39,102 nt of DNA, taken from positions 1 to 39,102 of the forward strand of contig JAHEZJ010000042.1 in assembly GCA_023251135.1 (NCBI GenBank), in the 5' to 3' direction. Shown one piece after another: positions 6,798 through 15,781 of this stretch (position 1 is its first letter; each line of letters opens with the position of its first letter). A model generated the notes under the pieces. That model was given only the letters and a program-made list of their open reading frames with translations, did no database searches and had not been told where the DNA came from. The position numbers and the translations under genes were made by a program. This stretch comes from Flavobacterium sp. (GTDB lineage: Bacteria; Bacteroidota; Bacteroidia; Flavobacteriales; Flavobacteriaceae).

Positions 6798-9326
6798 TTA
6801 TTTTTTTAATTCTTGTTTAGGAGCTTCTATGGGCTGTTTTAATGAAATCATATTTGATAGCAGTCGATAAGCACCGGCAACACCTTCGGGCAATTCTCTA
6901 AAGAAGCTTAGACCGGTGTAAATATAGTATCCTTTTCCGTAGGGAGCTACCAATAAAGCACCATTTTTAGCCGATTCGCCTTTATCGTGCGAAGAGAGAA
7001 TAGGAGTGAAGGCAGGATCATACTGATCCGGATAATACAAACCTTGTTCTTGTTTCCAGCCTTCAAAATCTTTAGTGCTGATTTTGTTTGGCGTGTTTAA
7101 AATGGGATGGTTGGGCGCCAGAAAAGTAATTTTAGCATTTTCTTCTGTAACGCGATCGTTGGATATTTTTAATGGATAAGGAGCAATCTGATCGGTAACG
7201 GTTTGGCCGTATGTATTGTACTGTACGATCATGTTTTTACCGCTTTTCACAAAGTTAAAAAGGATGTTTTGTTTGTGCGCCAGAGCATTTACGGTATTGT
7301 AGGCACGTACTCCGGTCATCACCACGTTGAAGGAATCCAGTTTTTCAGGCGTGATTTCTTCCGGTTTAATGACTGTCACTTTGTAGCCCATCTGTGCCAA
7401 ACTTTCCGGCACTTCGTCACCAGCGCCCATAATGTAGGCGATGGAGTCACCATTTGTTTTTAACTCAATTCGAATACATTTTGACTCTGCAGGTTTTAAG
7501 ACCATCTGTTTGGTAATATGACTGTAATCAATAATAGTCTGGTCTTTGTCAAAACGTTTGTTGTCGACAATAGCGATGCTTTTCGCAACGGCTTCCTCCG
7601 GATTTACAGGAGGCGTAACTTCAAAATAAAAGATCTGCTCGTTTCCTTTTTTCTCCAGGGTGAAAGGAATTTCTTTTGGAGAAACGCTCCAGCTTTTTGG
7701 TAATTCCAATTGTAAATTTCCTTTGATGCCGTCTTTTCCGGCACGTACTTTTACCGGAACCAGCTTGCTTTGTGTGCTTCCAAAAATTAAAACTTTTTCG
7801 AGAATTGAAGTCGTAACTTCGGGAACGATGTCCAGAAAATTATACATTTCGCCTTTTACACCGTCGTTATATTTGTAAATGACAGTACGTTCAAACGGAA
7901 TTTCTACTCCATTGATTTTAACATTAAAAACAACTTTTACTTGTCTGATGATATCAGGAATCCCAATGTTTTCCTGATTGGAAACGGTATACATTCCTTC
8001 AGTTGCTTTTTCTTTTAACCAATAGGGCTGCGTATATTCCAGTGTATTGGGAAGCTGAAGGGGCAAACTTATTTTTTGATCCTTATTGTTTTTCAGTAGT
8101 ATGTTTTGTGGTGTGTTTTTTTGGTCCGGCAGCGAAGTTACGCTGCTCAGCTGCATATCAATCGAAGATCGGTTAATGGCTTCCAGGGTTACTTTTATGT
8201 TGCTTCCGGGTGTTGCCTCCTGTTCGATGGCGGCAGCTTCGAGATACAATCCGGTGCAGGAAGCGATAATGTTTTTAAGGGCAGCCGATTTTACGGTTTT
8301 CCAATGATCGTCTTCCAATGCCTCAATCATAGCATAAGCTTTAACCAGATCCGGAATACTGGCCGATGGATTGCTGAAATTGTATTTGGCGATAATGGAA
8401 GAGATGAGATCTCCAACAGGTTTACCATTTTTAACACGATTCCACGAAGTATCAATTCCTTCAAATAAATTAGCTTCTGTAGGACGATCTCCGTTAATAA
8501 GCTCTAAGAATTCTGTTTCATCCCCACGGGCTCCGGTACTTCCAAAACCTTGTGATTGGTGACGGCTGCGGCTTAAAGCAGCTATTTCCTGATTTGATTT
8601 CCCAATTCCCGGATAATAAACCCCGGTTTCCAATTGAACAAAATTTGATTTATTGGCTGCGTTAAATCGCTCCTGGCTTCCGTAAAACCACCAGGATGTA
8701 TTAAAAAACTGGCGTTTAACCTGCCACGGCTTTACATATTTTAATTGTTCGGGATATATTTTCGGATCGTTTGTGAGCTTAAAACTTTCCACACTTAACA
8801 TCGCCGAGGAGGTGTGATGCCCGTGTGTGGTACCCGGTGAGCGATGATCGAATCGGTTGATGATCACATCGGGTTGAAATTTTCGGATCGTCCACACCAT
8901 ATCCGCCAGTACTTTGTCTTTATTCCAGATTTCTAAAGTTTCATCAGGGGTTTTAGAATACCCAAAATCATTTGCACGGGAGAAAAACTGCTCGCCACCA
9001 TCAATTTTTCGGGCTTCAATTAACTCCTGAGTTCTGATAACTCCCAATAATTCACGCAATTGCGGTCCGATTAAATTTTGCCCTCCATCGCCACGTGTTA
9101 AGGACAGATAACCTGTTCGGGCGTTTACTTCGTTGGCCATATAGGAAATTAAACGGGTATTTTCGTCATCCGGATGTGCCGCGATGTACAATACGGACCC
9201 CAAAAAGTTTAATTTTTTAATTTGATTGTAAATTTCGACAGAACTTGGTTTTTGTGGTTGTTGTGCAAAAGATAGCGTAGTACCTAATAAAAAAAGAAGA
9301 AGAACTTGTATCTGAATTTTTCGCAT
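6798..9326 (-). CDS. Secreted PIG-L (LmbE-like) family deacetylase
   Basis: The 842-residue protein has a signal peptide (MRKIQIQVLLLFLLGTTLSF, then AQQ). The PIG-L zinc site is seen as AAHPDDEN (H51, D53, D54, E55) and THGHH (H168-H171), with RGDGGQN (79-84) between them. Family members remove N-acetyl groups from GlcNAc-type substrates with zinc. About 600 further residues form beta-rich domains and a C-terminal Rossmann-like segment resembling a glutamine-amidotransferase-like fold (VVMTGVRAYNT, FVKSGKNMIVQYNT). An earlier in-frame ATG at 9359 lies inside the -7 box CAAAAATA at 9357-9364, so 9326 is the better start. It is the first gene of the deacetylase-symporter operon. Confidence 0.9.
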   Translation of the reverse strand: MRKIQIQVLLLFLLGTTLSFAQQPQKPSSVEIYNQIKKLNFLGSVLYIAAHPDDENTRLISYMANEVNARTGYLSLTRGDGGQNLIGPQLRELLGVIRTQELIEARKIDGGEQFFSRANDFGYSKTPDETLEIWNKDKVLADMVWTIRKFQPDVIINRFDHRSPGTTHGHHTSSAMLSVESFKLTNDPKIYPEQLKYVKPWQVKRQFFNTSWWFYGSQERFNAANKSNFVQLETGVYYPGIGKSNQEIAALSRSRHQSQGFGSTGARGDETEFLELINGDRPTEANLFEGIDTSWNRVKNGKPVGDLISSIIAKYNFSNPSASIPDLVKAYAMIEALEDDHWKTVKSAALKNIIASCTGLYLEAAAIEQEATPGSNIKVTLEAINRSSIDMQLSSVTSLPDQKNTPQNILLKNNKDQKISLPLQLPNTLEYTQPYWLKEKATEGMYTVSNQENIGIPDIIRQVKVVFNVKINGVEIPFERTVIYKYNDGVKGEMYNFLDIVPEVTTSILEKVLIFGSTQSKLVPVKVRAGKDGIKGNLQLELPKSWSVSPKEIPFTLEKKGNEQIFYFEVTPPVNPEEAVAKSIAIVDNKRFDKDQTIIDYSHITKQMVLKPAESKCIRIELKTNGDSIAYIMGAGDEVPESLAQMGYKVTVIKPEEITPEKLDSFNVVMTGVRAYNTVNALAHKQNILFNFVKSGKNMIVQYNTYGQTVTDQIAPYPLKISNDRVTEENAKITFLAPNHPILNTPNKISTKDFEGWKQEQGLYYPDQYDPAFTPILSSHDKGESAKNGALLVAPYGKGYYIYTGLSFFRELPEGVAGAYRLLSNMISLKQPIEAPKQELKK

Positions 9327-9356
9327 AGTGTGGTTAGGTGTTTTTTGATAGAAGTT

Positions 9357-9364
9357 CAAAAATA
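9357..9364 (-). promoter_or_regulatory. -7 box upstream of the PIG-L operon
   Basis: On the minus strand this reads TATTTTTG, an exact TANNTTTG, about 31 bases before the chosen ATG. No clear TTTG is seen at the -33 distance. Confidence 0.5.
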
Positions 9365-9443
9365 CTAATTAAATTATTGTACAGTATTTAAATGAAATGT
9401 TAATGTTTGGTTATTGATTTCCTTTTTTAAGAAAATTAACTCC

Positions 9444-9477
9444 AAAAAAAAGCTGCCAGATTTAATCTGACAGCTTT
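9444..9477 (-). terminator. Intrinsic terminator after the LVIVD-type gene
   Basis: AAAGCTGCCAGATT at 9449-9462 pairs with AATCTGACAGCTTT at 9464-9477 with one mismatch. The A run at 9444-9450 gives the U tract on the minus strand, 55 bases past the upstream gene's stop. Confidence 0.8.
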
Positions 9478-9532
9478 AAAGAAAATTGATCTAACACCTT
9501 AGATCATGTGGTATTTCTTAGGATTACAGCAC

Positions 9533-11170
9533 TTATTTCAACTTGTTTTCTGTGTCTTTATAGTTTCCTGTAATGGTGACATTACTGTTCTTCGTTACTT
9601 TTCCATAAATCGTAATAGAAGAATTATTTCCTGTGAAATGGATCTTCGCACCGCTATTTAATCGTAAATCTCCCCAAATCACTACAGTACCTTCAATTTG
9701 TAATACGGCGTTACTGTTAATGATAAATTCTGTTGGGTTAGACTGTTGGTATTTCCCCTGAGACAGCGTTCCGCTCATATTGAAAGTTCCTCCGCTATTT
9801 AAAGTCAGACTATTTTGAATGGTAATCGAACCACAATGGGTTAATACTGCTCCCGAATTAACAATAGCAGTGTTAATGGCTGTCGCACCCGAATAAGATT
9901 TCACTTCATTTGAATTTAAAATCAGGTTTTGTCCCTGATTGTAAGTTCCGTATCCGGTACATCCCGCGAAAGTTGTATTTGGTTTTTCCATCTTGATGAT
10001 TTTCAAACCACCTTTTCCGCTAGCCACATAAATAAAATCACCGCTGGATTTTACATAGTTGGATGAACCTAAGATATCAACGGTTCCCAGTAAACTTAGT
10101 TGTGAACCTGTTTTGTATACATTTAAACCTGCAGCACCATTGGCTACAAAGGCATATCCGTCATTTACAGATACGGCATTGGTTACATTTTCTTCACCGG
10201 CAGTTGCAAGTGAGATGGTTTGCAGTTTAGAACCGCTGTTAAGGTCGTAAACACCTAAACCGTTATATCCTTCTGATACTAATAATTTGGTACCATCAAA
10301 ATCCATTGTTCTTTTTGCAGCTTTTACATCTGTTGTGGTTGTAAAGCTTTTTTGCAGATTAAGGGTAGATTCATTGTAAACATTTACTCCTTTTGTACCG
10401 CTCAAAGTCACAACTTTATCTCCGCTGATCGCTACCGAACGTAAATCTTCTATTGCAACTTTGCCTGAAACCGCTTTGGAAGCCGTATTGATTTTAAATA
10501 AACTTCCCTTATCTCCTGTTACGGCAAAATAAGAGCCAGAATTTGAAGCAATGTCAGTAGTTACTTGACCTTCAATATTAGTTATGGTATATTTATCAGT
10601 CAGCATACCTGAATTTAACGTCATGTTAATTACAACAGCCGGACTTGTTAGTGTCGGATTTTTATCCACATCTGCCGCAGCGCCAATAATCAAACTGCCA
10701 TTGGAATAGGTTAGTGATGTAATATCAGTGTTTGCGATCAATGCAGAAGTAATCAGTTTTGGTTTGTACGGATCAGAGACATCGATAACATCAATAGCTC
10801 CCGAATAGGCTTCACCACTCATGGTGTAAGCAACATATGCATAGTTTCCGTTTACCGCTACATGATTGGCCTGTAACGTTCTTCCGTTGTTATCTTTTGG
10901 TGGATTGATCTCGGCAATTTGTACTAATGGTAAATCAGTCGTAGAAGATGGACTGCTTTTTGAAAATTTACCTGTTGATGCAGAGGAACCAGTGATGGAG
11001 ATTACTCCCGAATTGGTGTAATCAAGTCTCTTGCTTAAAGCGGCAACATCACTAATAATTTCGATGTTGTTATTTTTAGCCTGATCATTCGTAGCGGAGT
11101 CTTCGTGATTGGTACAAAATGTAAAAAGGGACAACGTTACTAATGAAAATAAATAAACTCTCTTCTTCAT
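9533..11170 (-). CDS. Exported LVIVD-repeat beta-propeller protein
   Basis: The 545-residue protein begins with a lipoprotein-like signal (LFTFCTNHED, Cys at about 19). The residue before the Cys is Phe, which is unusual for a lipobox. Residues of about 100-400 contain repeating blades of the LVIVD type (YAYVAYTM, GAIDVIDVSDPYKPKL, GGLKIIKMEKP), a surface propeller fold. After residue 405 the sequence changes to a Ser/Asn/Gly-rich parallel-beta style region with short repeats (ILNSNEVKSYSG, LTLNSGGTFNMSG, LRLNSGAKIHFTG, IYGKVTKNSNVTITG). A role in adhesion or carbohydrate binding is possible but not shown. Confidence 0.8.
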   Translation of the reverse strand: MKKRVYLFSLVTLSLFTFCTNHEDSATNDQAKNNNIEIISDVAALSKRLDYTNSGVISITGSSASTGKFSKSSPSSTTDLPLVQIAEINPPKDNNGRTLQANHVAVNGNYAYVAYTMSGEAYSGAIDVIDVSDPYKPKLITSALIANTDITSLTYSNGSLIIGAAADVDKNPTLTSPAVVINMTLNSGMLTDKYTITNIEGQVTTDIASNSGSYFAVTGDKGSLFKINTASKAVSGKVAIEDLRSVAISGDKVVTLSGTKGVNVYNESTLNLQKSFTTTTDVKAAKRTMDFDGTKLLVSEGYNGLGVYDLNSGSKLQTISLATAGEENVTNAVSVNDGYAFVANGAAGLNVYKTGSQLSLLGTVDILGSSNYVKSSGDFIYVASGKGGLKIIKMEKPNTTFAGCTGYGTYNQGQNLILNSNEVKSYSGATAINTAIVNSGAVLTHCGSITIQNSLTLNSGGTFNMSGTLSQGKYQQSNPTEFIINSNAVLQIEGTVVIWGDLRLNSGAKIHFTGNNSSITIYGKVTKNSNVTITGNYKDTENKLK

Positions 11171-11200
11171 AAACTCTGTTTTATTAGTTTAAATTTCGTG

Positions 11201-11208
11201 CAAAATTA
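11201..11208 (-). promoter_or_regulatory. -7 box for the LVIVD-type gene
   Basis: The minus strand reads TAATTTTG, an exact TANNTTTG match, about 31 bases before the ATG at 11170. Confidence 0.5.
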
Positions 11209-11327
11209 CGATTATTTAAAACATTTTTAAAAACGGTTAGGAATACTTTAACTTTTTCAATCGTTTTAGTGATTATTTTTAAATTATCTTCAATAAATTA
11301 ACTTTTTCCTTATTTAGTATGCATGCA

Positions 11328-11361
11328 TAAAAAAAGAGTATCATGATTTTGATACTCTTTT
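11328..11361 (-). terminator. Intrinsic terminator after the Asp/His-tail gene
   Basis: AAAAGAGTATCA at 11332-11343 pairs perfectly with TGATACTCTTTT at 11350-11361 around a 6-base loop. The A run from 11329 gives the U tract for minus-strand transcripts. The stop of the gene lies 28 bases upstream. Confidence 0.85.
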
Positions 11362-11389
11362 GTGTTGAAAATTAATGATTTAGCAAATA

Positions 11390-11914
11390 TTAGCCTCTTC
11401 TGCGGCCGTAGTGACCATCGTGATCATCATGATCGTCATCGTCATCATCGTCTCTGTCGTGTTTGTTACGCTTTTTATCATAGTGTTTATGGTTTCTGCG
11501 CTCGTAACGATCGTCATTATATCCATAAGCTGGTCTCGGTTTGTAACATCTTTGAGGTGCACCATGATATCCTTTGTAATACTTTACTCTATGGCGATCA
11601 AAGTAAGTATAAGGTGTTCTGCCGTGATAATCGTTTAAAACTACTTTGTAACCTCCGTACAAATCATAATTTCTGTATTGTCTTGGTAAGTAATTTGTTC
11701 TAACCCATCTTCCTCCTCCAAAATAGATAAACTGGGAAGCTCTTACATCATAATAAGCTTCGATGTCGGGTAAGTAATAATACTCCATTTCTGCATATCC
11801 TGCAGGTCCCCAAGCCGGAGGTGCTCCGATGTTAACATTTATAGATACCTGCGCTTGCGTGGCATTTGCAACCAGGAGAAATAATCCTGCGATTGCTAAT
11901 TTTATTGTTTTCAT
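11390..11914 (-). CDS. Exported protein with an Asp/His-rich C-terminal tail
   Basis: The 174-residue protein has a signal peptide (MKTIKLAIAGLFLLVANATQ, cleavage AQ-A-Q) followed by SINVNIGAPPAWGPAGY. A Tyr-rich middle follows (YYYLPDIEAYYDVRASQFIYFGG). The last 50 residues are rich in Arg, Lys, His and Asp, ending with a run of seven Asp and interspersed His (DHDDHDGHYG). The middle resembles small exported Bacteroidota proteins of unknown function. The tail could bind divalent metal, but this is inference from composition. The Asp/His codon run makes a low-complexity DNA stretch at about 11395-11460 that opens spurious frames on both strands. Confidence 0.8.
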   Translation of the reverse strand: MKTIKLAIAGLFLLVANATQAQVSINVNIGAPPAWGPAGYAEMEYYYLPDIEAYYDVRASQFIYFGGGRWVRTNYLPRQYRNYDLYGGYKVVLNDYHGRTPYTYFDRHRVKYYKGYHGAPQRCYKPRPAYGYNDDRYERRNHKHYDKKRNKHDRDDDDDDDHDDHDGHYGRRRG

Positions 11915-12116
11915 TTTTCTAATTTTAAAGTTATGGTTGATCCTGTCTAGGTATATTCATATACTGTGCCAAAAATTAAAGCACTATGCATTTCATCGGA
12001 TAAATTATGCATTTTAACGATTTTGCAAAACAAGAAAGTTTGCTAATCTTTTGGTAGTGAAGTGGTTTTGTGTTTTTTTGTTTTTTAAAAAAAAAGTGAA
12101 ATAAAATGTATTTCCA

Positions 12117-13943
12117 TTATTTGTATTCCACAACCCTTGGTTTGGCCAGCTCAAAGTTTTGCAAACCAAAATCACTGGTCTCAAAAGTATTGGTTTTAAA
12201 AACACTATCTCCCTGATAAGGAATGGTGGGGTAGTAGGAGAGCGAAAGCTGAAAGGAACTGAATACCAGATAATCATTACTGATCAGCAAACCTAAAGTC
12301 ACTTTCTGGTAGCCTTTATTTCTTCCTATAGCATCATTTGGATTTCCGAGTACCGCAACCGAGTAATTAAAGAACGGATTTAGACGAAATCCCCAGAGCG
12401 CATAAGGAGAATAGGTTTGTGTTTGAAGCGACAAAACCATTTTATTTGTACCGTATAAAGCGGTATTGAACCCGGCTAAACCATTTTGATTATTAATATT
12501 AAGCTGATCTCCGATAATCTTTTCCCGATTGGCACCAATAACCACAATTGGGTTCACAAATTGACGCAGTTTCCAGTTTCCAATACTGAATAGTTTTGTA
12601 AAATAAGTAGATTCAAATGAGAATGCTGTTTGATACGTTTTTGAATCATGAAAAAACGTACCGGCCTCAAAATTCATACTTAAAAACCCCCAACGGTAGT
12701 AATTCCCAAACGAAAACTGGCCTCCGGCATAAGGTCTCCACTGGGCATTTTTGTACTGATAACCTAAAGTAATACCATAAATTCTTCCAATGGGAACGTC
12801 TTCGGTCTGACCATTTCTGAAAATATAGTTGTCTTTTATAAATTTACGTCGGTTTAGACCAATTCCGCTTAAAAACAGCTTTTCATCTGAATAAAAATGG
12901 GTCGGATCATAGAGTTCAGCGGGAGCATCGGTGTAGTTGACGTTCAGGAAACGTGCGGTTGCCACCAAATTGGTTATGCCATTTTCATCTTCAAATACAT
13001 TACTGGCGTGCCCTGCCCAGAAATCCTGAAAGTTATTCTTAAAGGGCTGAAAGGCATAAGACTTATCGGGTGCCTGCAGACTGTCTTTTCTGTAGTTTTG
13101 TCCTGTAGAAACACCGCCTGCCCATTTGGTCAAAGGGGAATAAAAGAGGCGTTCAACGTTGATACTCTTGCTGTAATTATTGTCAATATCGATCTTATAG
13201 AACAAGGTGGTTCCTATATAAGTGTTTTTGATGTTAGGAATGGTATAGGTTGCTTCATTTGCAGTACGGCCATCATTAAACCTGCTGGTATGTTTGTATT
13301 CCAGCTGCTGCCCCCATCCAAAAAAGTCTTTTTCTTTAATACCAAAAGAAACCTGATTGCTCGAGATTGCAAATTTAGGAATCGTACTCCAGGAGTCCAG
13401 AACCCTAATCGTTACATCTACTGAATCGGAAGCCATTCCCGCCACTTTATTCGTGATTCGTACTGCTGTCACATATCTTTGAGATCGTATCAAACGTTCA
13501 GATTCTTGTACTTTGTAAGTGTCGTAGGGAGTATTTTTTTTAAAGAGGAGTAGGTTGTAGATTGCGATTTTCTTGGTTTTTAAATGCAACCGGTTTCCTG
13601 TTCGTTCGCCCCAGTTTTTAGGCACCTGAGTGGTGTCTGTAAGCGAGTGTCCGAAAGGATCCAGCGTGATAATGTTGATGTTACGAATTATTTTTCCGCT
13701 AAAATCGGTAGTGTCATTTTGCACCAGAATTTCTTTTTTTTGAGGCCTGTTTCCTCTGAAGAATAATTTGTGCAGGGTTTGTGTAAATTTGTTCTTTTTC
13801 GAATAGTTTCGGATTTTCTGATAGACTTCGGTACTGTCTTTTTTTTCTTTGGGCTTTTTTTGAGGTGGAGCGACCTGAGCATAAGTGCCTTGTAAACAAA
13901 AGCATAATAAAATAAAGACTGCTATTTTTCTGATTACGGACAT
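12117..13943 (-). CDS. Omp85-like outer-membrane barrel with a POTRA-type domain
   Basis: The 608-residue protein has a signal peptide (MSVIRKIAVFILLCFCLQGTYAQ). A Lys-rich linker precedes a POTRA-like alpha/beta region at about residues 80-190 (IRNINIITLDPFGHSL, ESERLIRSQRYVTAVRI, DSVDVTIRVLDSWS). From about 200 to the end it is beta-barrel in style: alternating aromatic/polar strands, Gly-Tyr turns, and a C-terminal strand with FSSFQLSLSYYP. This fits the surface-antigen (D15/BamA/TamA) superfamily. It lacks the multi-POTRA arm of BamA, so a TamA-like or patatin-barrel-like role is more likely than BamA itself. It follows the AI-2E permease gene by 85 bases on the same strand. Confidence 0.75.
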   Translation of the reverse strand: MSVIRKIAVFILLCFCLQGTYAQVAPPQKKPKEKKDSTEVYQKIRNYSKKNKFTQTLHKLFFRGNRPQKKEILVQNDTTDFSGKIIRNINIITLDPFGHSLTDTTQVPKNWGERTGNRLHLKTKKIAIYNLLLFKKNTPYDTYKVQESERLIRSQRYVTAVRITNKVAGMASDSVDVTIRVLDSWSTIPKFAISSNQVSFGIKEKDFFGWGQQLEYKHTSRFNDGRTANEATYTIPNIKNTYIGTTLFYKIDIDNNYSKSINVERLFYSPLTKWAGGVSTGQNYRKDSLQAPDKSYAFQPFKNNFQDFWAGHASNVFEDENGITNLVATARFLNVNYTDAPAELYDPTHFYSDEKLFLSGIGLNRRKFIKDNYIFRNGQTEDVPIGRIYGITLGYQYKNAQWRPYAGGQFSFGNYYRWGFLSMNFEAGTFFHDSKTYQTAFSFESTYFTKLFSIGNWKLRQFVNPIVVIGANREKIIGDQLNINNQNGLAGFNTALYGTNKMVLSLQTQTYSPYALWGFRLNPFFNYSVAVLGNPNDAIGRNKGYQKVTLGLLISNDYLVFSSFQLSLSYYPTIPYQGDSVFKTNTFETSDFGLQNFELAKPRVVEYK

Positions 13944-14028
13944 TATATAATTTTTGACTGGCTTAAAGGTCGATTTGGAGTTGAATATAAGAAATTATTG
14001 CGATTCTATTTTGAATTTACAGTACTAT

Positions 14029-15129
14029 TTAATTTTCGACCTTTAGTTTTCGAATTCTCCAGCTGAATTTTTTAGGCATATGATTGCCCATCAGGTAACC
14101 CCAGGGCGCTAAGGATTCAATTCTTTCGAATATAATTTTTAGAATGGCTAATAGTGGAATGGCCAAAAACATTCCCGAAATTCCGGCAGCGGCACCTCCA
14201 ATAATAATTCCCATAATCGAAACGAAGGCATTAATTTCAACTTTCGAATTGATAATTAAGGGTACAAGTATGTTGTTGTCAATCAACTGCACAATAATGT
14301 TTACAATTAGAATTCCAAGAATAATAGAATTTTCGGGTGTTCCTGTTAACGATGCGATTACGGTGATGATACCGGCGATTAAAATACCGATATAAGGTAT
14401 CATGTTTAAAATTCCGGTAATCAATCCCAATAAAATAAAGTATTTAACCCCAATGATCCACAGTCCTAAACTTGTGAGTATAGAAACAACTATCATTTCA
14501 AAAATCAGACTCACGATATAATTATTAATCGAAACTTTTATTTGTGAAAGAATGTCTTTTAAAATCGCATGGTCTTCATTAGGGACTAATTTAGCGAGAA
14601 AAAGAATAAAATGATCTTTATACAGTAGAAACAAAAAAGTATAAATAGGGATGATGGTGCAATCTAACAGCAGATCGGTTATGGAGATAATAGCGGAGCC
14701 TATGGAACTTTTTCCATTTTGAACCGAGTCTTTGGCGACATTATCGAGGTATTTCTTTTGTTCACCGATGCTTACGTGAAAATGATCTTTTATAAATTTA
14801 TGAATGTCGGTAATAAAAGCGTTTGCATTTTTCTTTATCGCATCAAAATCGTTGGCGATATCGCTAATCTGATAAGAAATAAAGACTAAGATACCAACAA
14901 TACACAAAGCAAAAAGCAGAATACAAGCCCCGGCAGCAAGGTGTCTGGGAAATTTTAATCGGGAATGCAAAAAAGTGAAAATCGGAACCAGTAGGACCGC
15001 AAACAAAAATGCCAGTAAGACCGGAGTAATAATATCTTTTCCAATACAAAATATAAAGGCAAAGCTTATAAAACTTACCAGAATGAAAGCAAGTTTAGCA
15101 TAAAAAGGCAATTTTACGGAGCGGTTCAT
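14029..15129 (-). CDS. AI-2E family transporter (PerM / UPF0118)
   Basis: The 366-residue polytopic membrane protein has the AI-2E exporter pattern. There is an N-terminal pair of helices (LLAFLFAVLLVPIFTFL) and a hydrophilic mid-domain (IKKNANAFITDIHKFIKDHF). A block of helices then carries NMIPYIGILIAGI and a terminal LVPLIINSKVEINAFVSIMGIIIGG segment, both family hallmarks. Members are proposed to export small molecules or ions; the AI-2 link is known only for a few and is not assumed here. A possible AT-rich promoter precedes the ATG but does not match TANNTTTG exactly. Confidence 0.9.
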   Translation of the reverse strand: MNRSVKLPFYAKLAFILVSFISFAFIFCIGKDIITPVLLAFLFAVLLVPIFTFLHSRLKFPRHLAAGACILLFALCIVGILVFISYQISDIANDFDAIKKNANAFITDIHKFIKDHFHVSIGEQKKYLDNVAKDSVQNGKSSIGSAIISITDLLLDCTIIPIYTFLFLLYKDHFILFLAKLVPNEDHAILKDILSQIKVSINNYIVSLIFEMIVVSILTSLGLWIIGVKYFILLGLITGILNMIPYIGILIAGIITVIASLTGTPENSIILGILIVNIIVQLIDNNILVPLIINSKVEINAFVSIMGIIIGGAAAGISGMFLAIPLLAILKIIFERIESLAPWGYLMGNHMPKKFSWRIRKLKVEN

Positions 15130-15240
15130 TGTTGCGGGAATTAAATAAAAACTAAAATTTAGTACAACAAATATTATATTTTATTACCAATAATACGTTT
15201 TACCTTTTTAGTAATACTTTATAAAATTCCCATTCTTAAT

Positions 15241-15771
15241 TTAATCAAAGAACTCTTTTTCTTCGTATTGTACCGGCATGATAGAGATCCCTTTTTGCAG
15301 CAATAAGTTATTTGGAAAGATGATCTTTTCACCGTCTTTTGTTTTCAGATTAACATGAAAGGCGCTTATATCCTCAATTTCGGCTTCGATCGGAAAGTCT
15401 TTATCGTGAATTTTGATGGTATCTCCAATTCGGAAAGGAAAGGAGAAAAACAAAATCATTCCTGAAGTTATATTGCTCAGAATGGACCATTGCGCAAACA
15501 TAGCCACTCCAATCACAGTAGCAATAGAAGAAACGGTTATGAAAATATCTTTGGTTTCAACACCCCAAATTACAATTAGGCTAATCAAAACCAGTATGTT
15601 CATGAGTAAATGAATGTACTTGATGACCAAATTGGTCCGGTGTTCTAATAACTGACTTGTACTGGCATAACGGCGAATTAGTTTCGCAACGATAATGCGC
15701 AAGACTACAAGAATAAAAAGTAGAATTACGGTGGTTAAGATTTCCTCGCTATATTCTTTAAAAGAAAACAT
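15241..15771 (-). CDS. Minimal mechanosensitive channel (MscS family)
   Basis: The 176-residue protein is short for an MscS channel, which is usually 270-290 residues. It has three transmembrane segments, with the pore-lining helix of the GVAMFAQWSILSNITSG type at about residues 85-105. A beta domain follows (FPFRIGDTIKIHDKDFPIEAEIEDISAFHV; IIFPNNLLLQKG). The C-terminal alpha/beta domain that builds the cytoplasmic cage is missing. The ORF ends cleanly, and no frameshift is seen. It lies 10 bases after maf and is probably the last gene of that operon. Confidence 0.88.
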   Translation of the reverse strand: MFSFKEYSEEILTTVILLFILVVLRIIVAKLIRRYASTSQLLEHRTNLVIKYIHLLMNILVLISLIVIWGVETKDIFITVSSIATVIGVAMFAQWSILSNITSGMILFFSFPFRIGDTIKIHDKDFPIEAEIEDISAFHVNLKTKDGEKIIFPNNLLLQKGISIMPVQYEEKEFFD

Positions 15772-15781
15772 AAATAAAATT

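Noticed and set aside
7203-7463. 86-codon plus-strand frame inside the PIG-L gene
   Set aside because: It is an antisense shadow with a composition typical of opposite-strand readings.
8086-8562. Overlapping plus-strand frames inside the PIG-L gene
   Set aside because: They are antisense shadows of a continuous, motif-bearing coding sequence.
9327-9359. Longer N terminus (MNFYQKTPNHT) for the PIG-L protein
   Set aside because: The upstream ATG falls inside a TATTTTTG -7 box, and the start at 9326 gives a normal signal peptide.
11362-11703. Plus-strand and second minus-strand frames over the Asp/His tail
   Set aside because: Low-complexity GAT/CAT codon runs open all frames. Only the frame with a signal peptide and family-like middle is supported.
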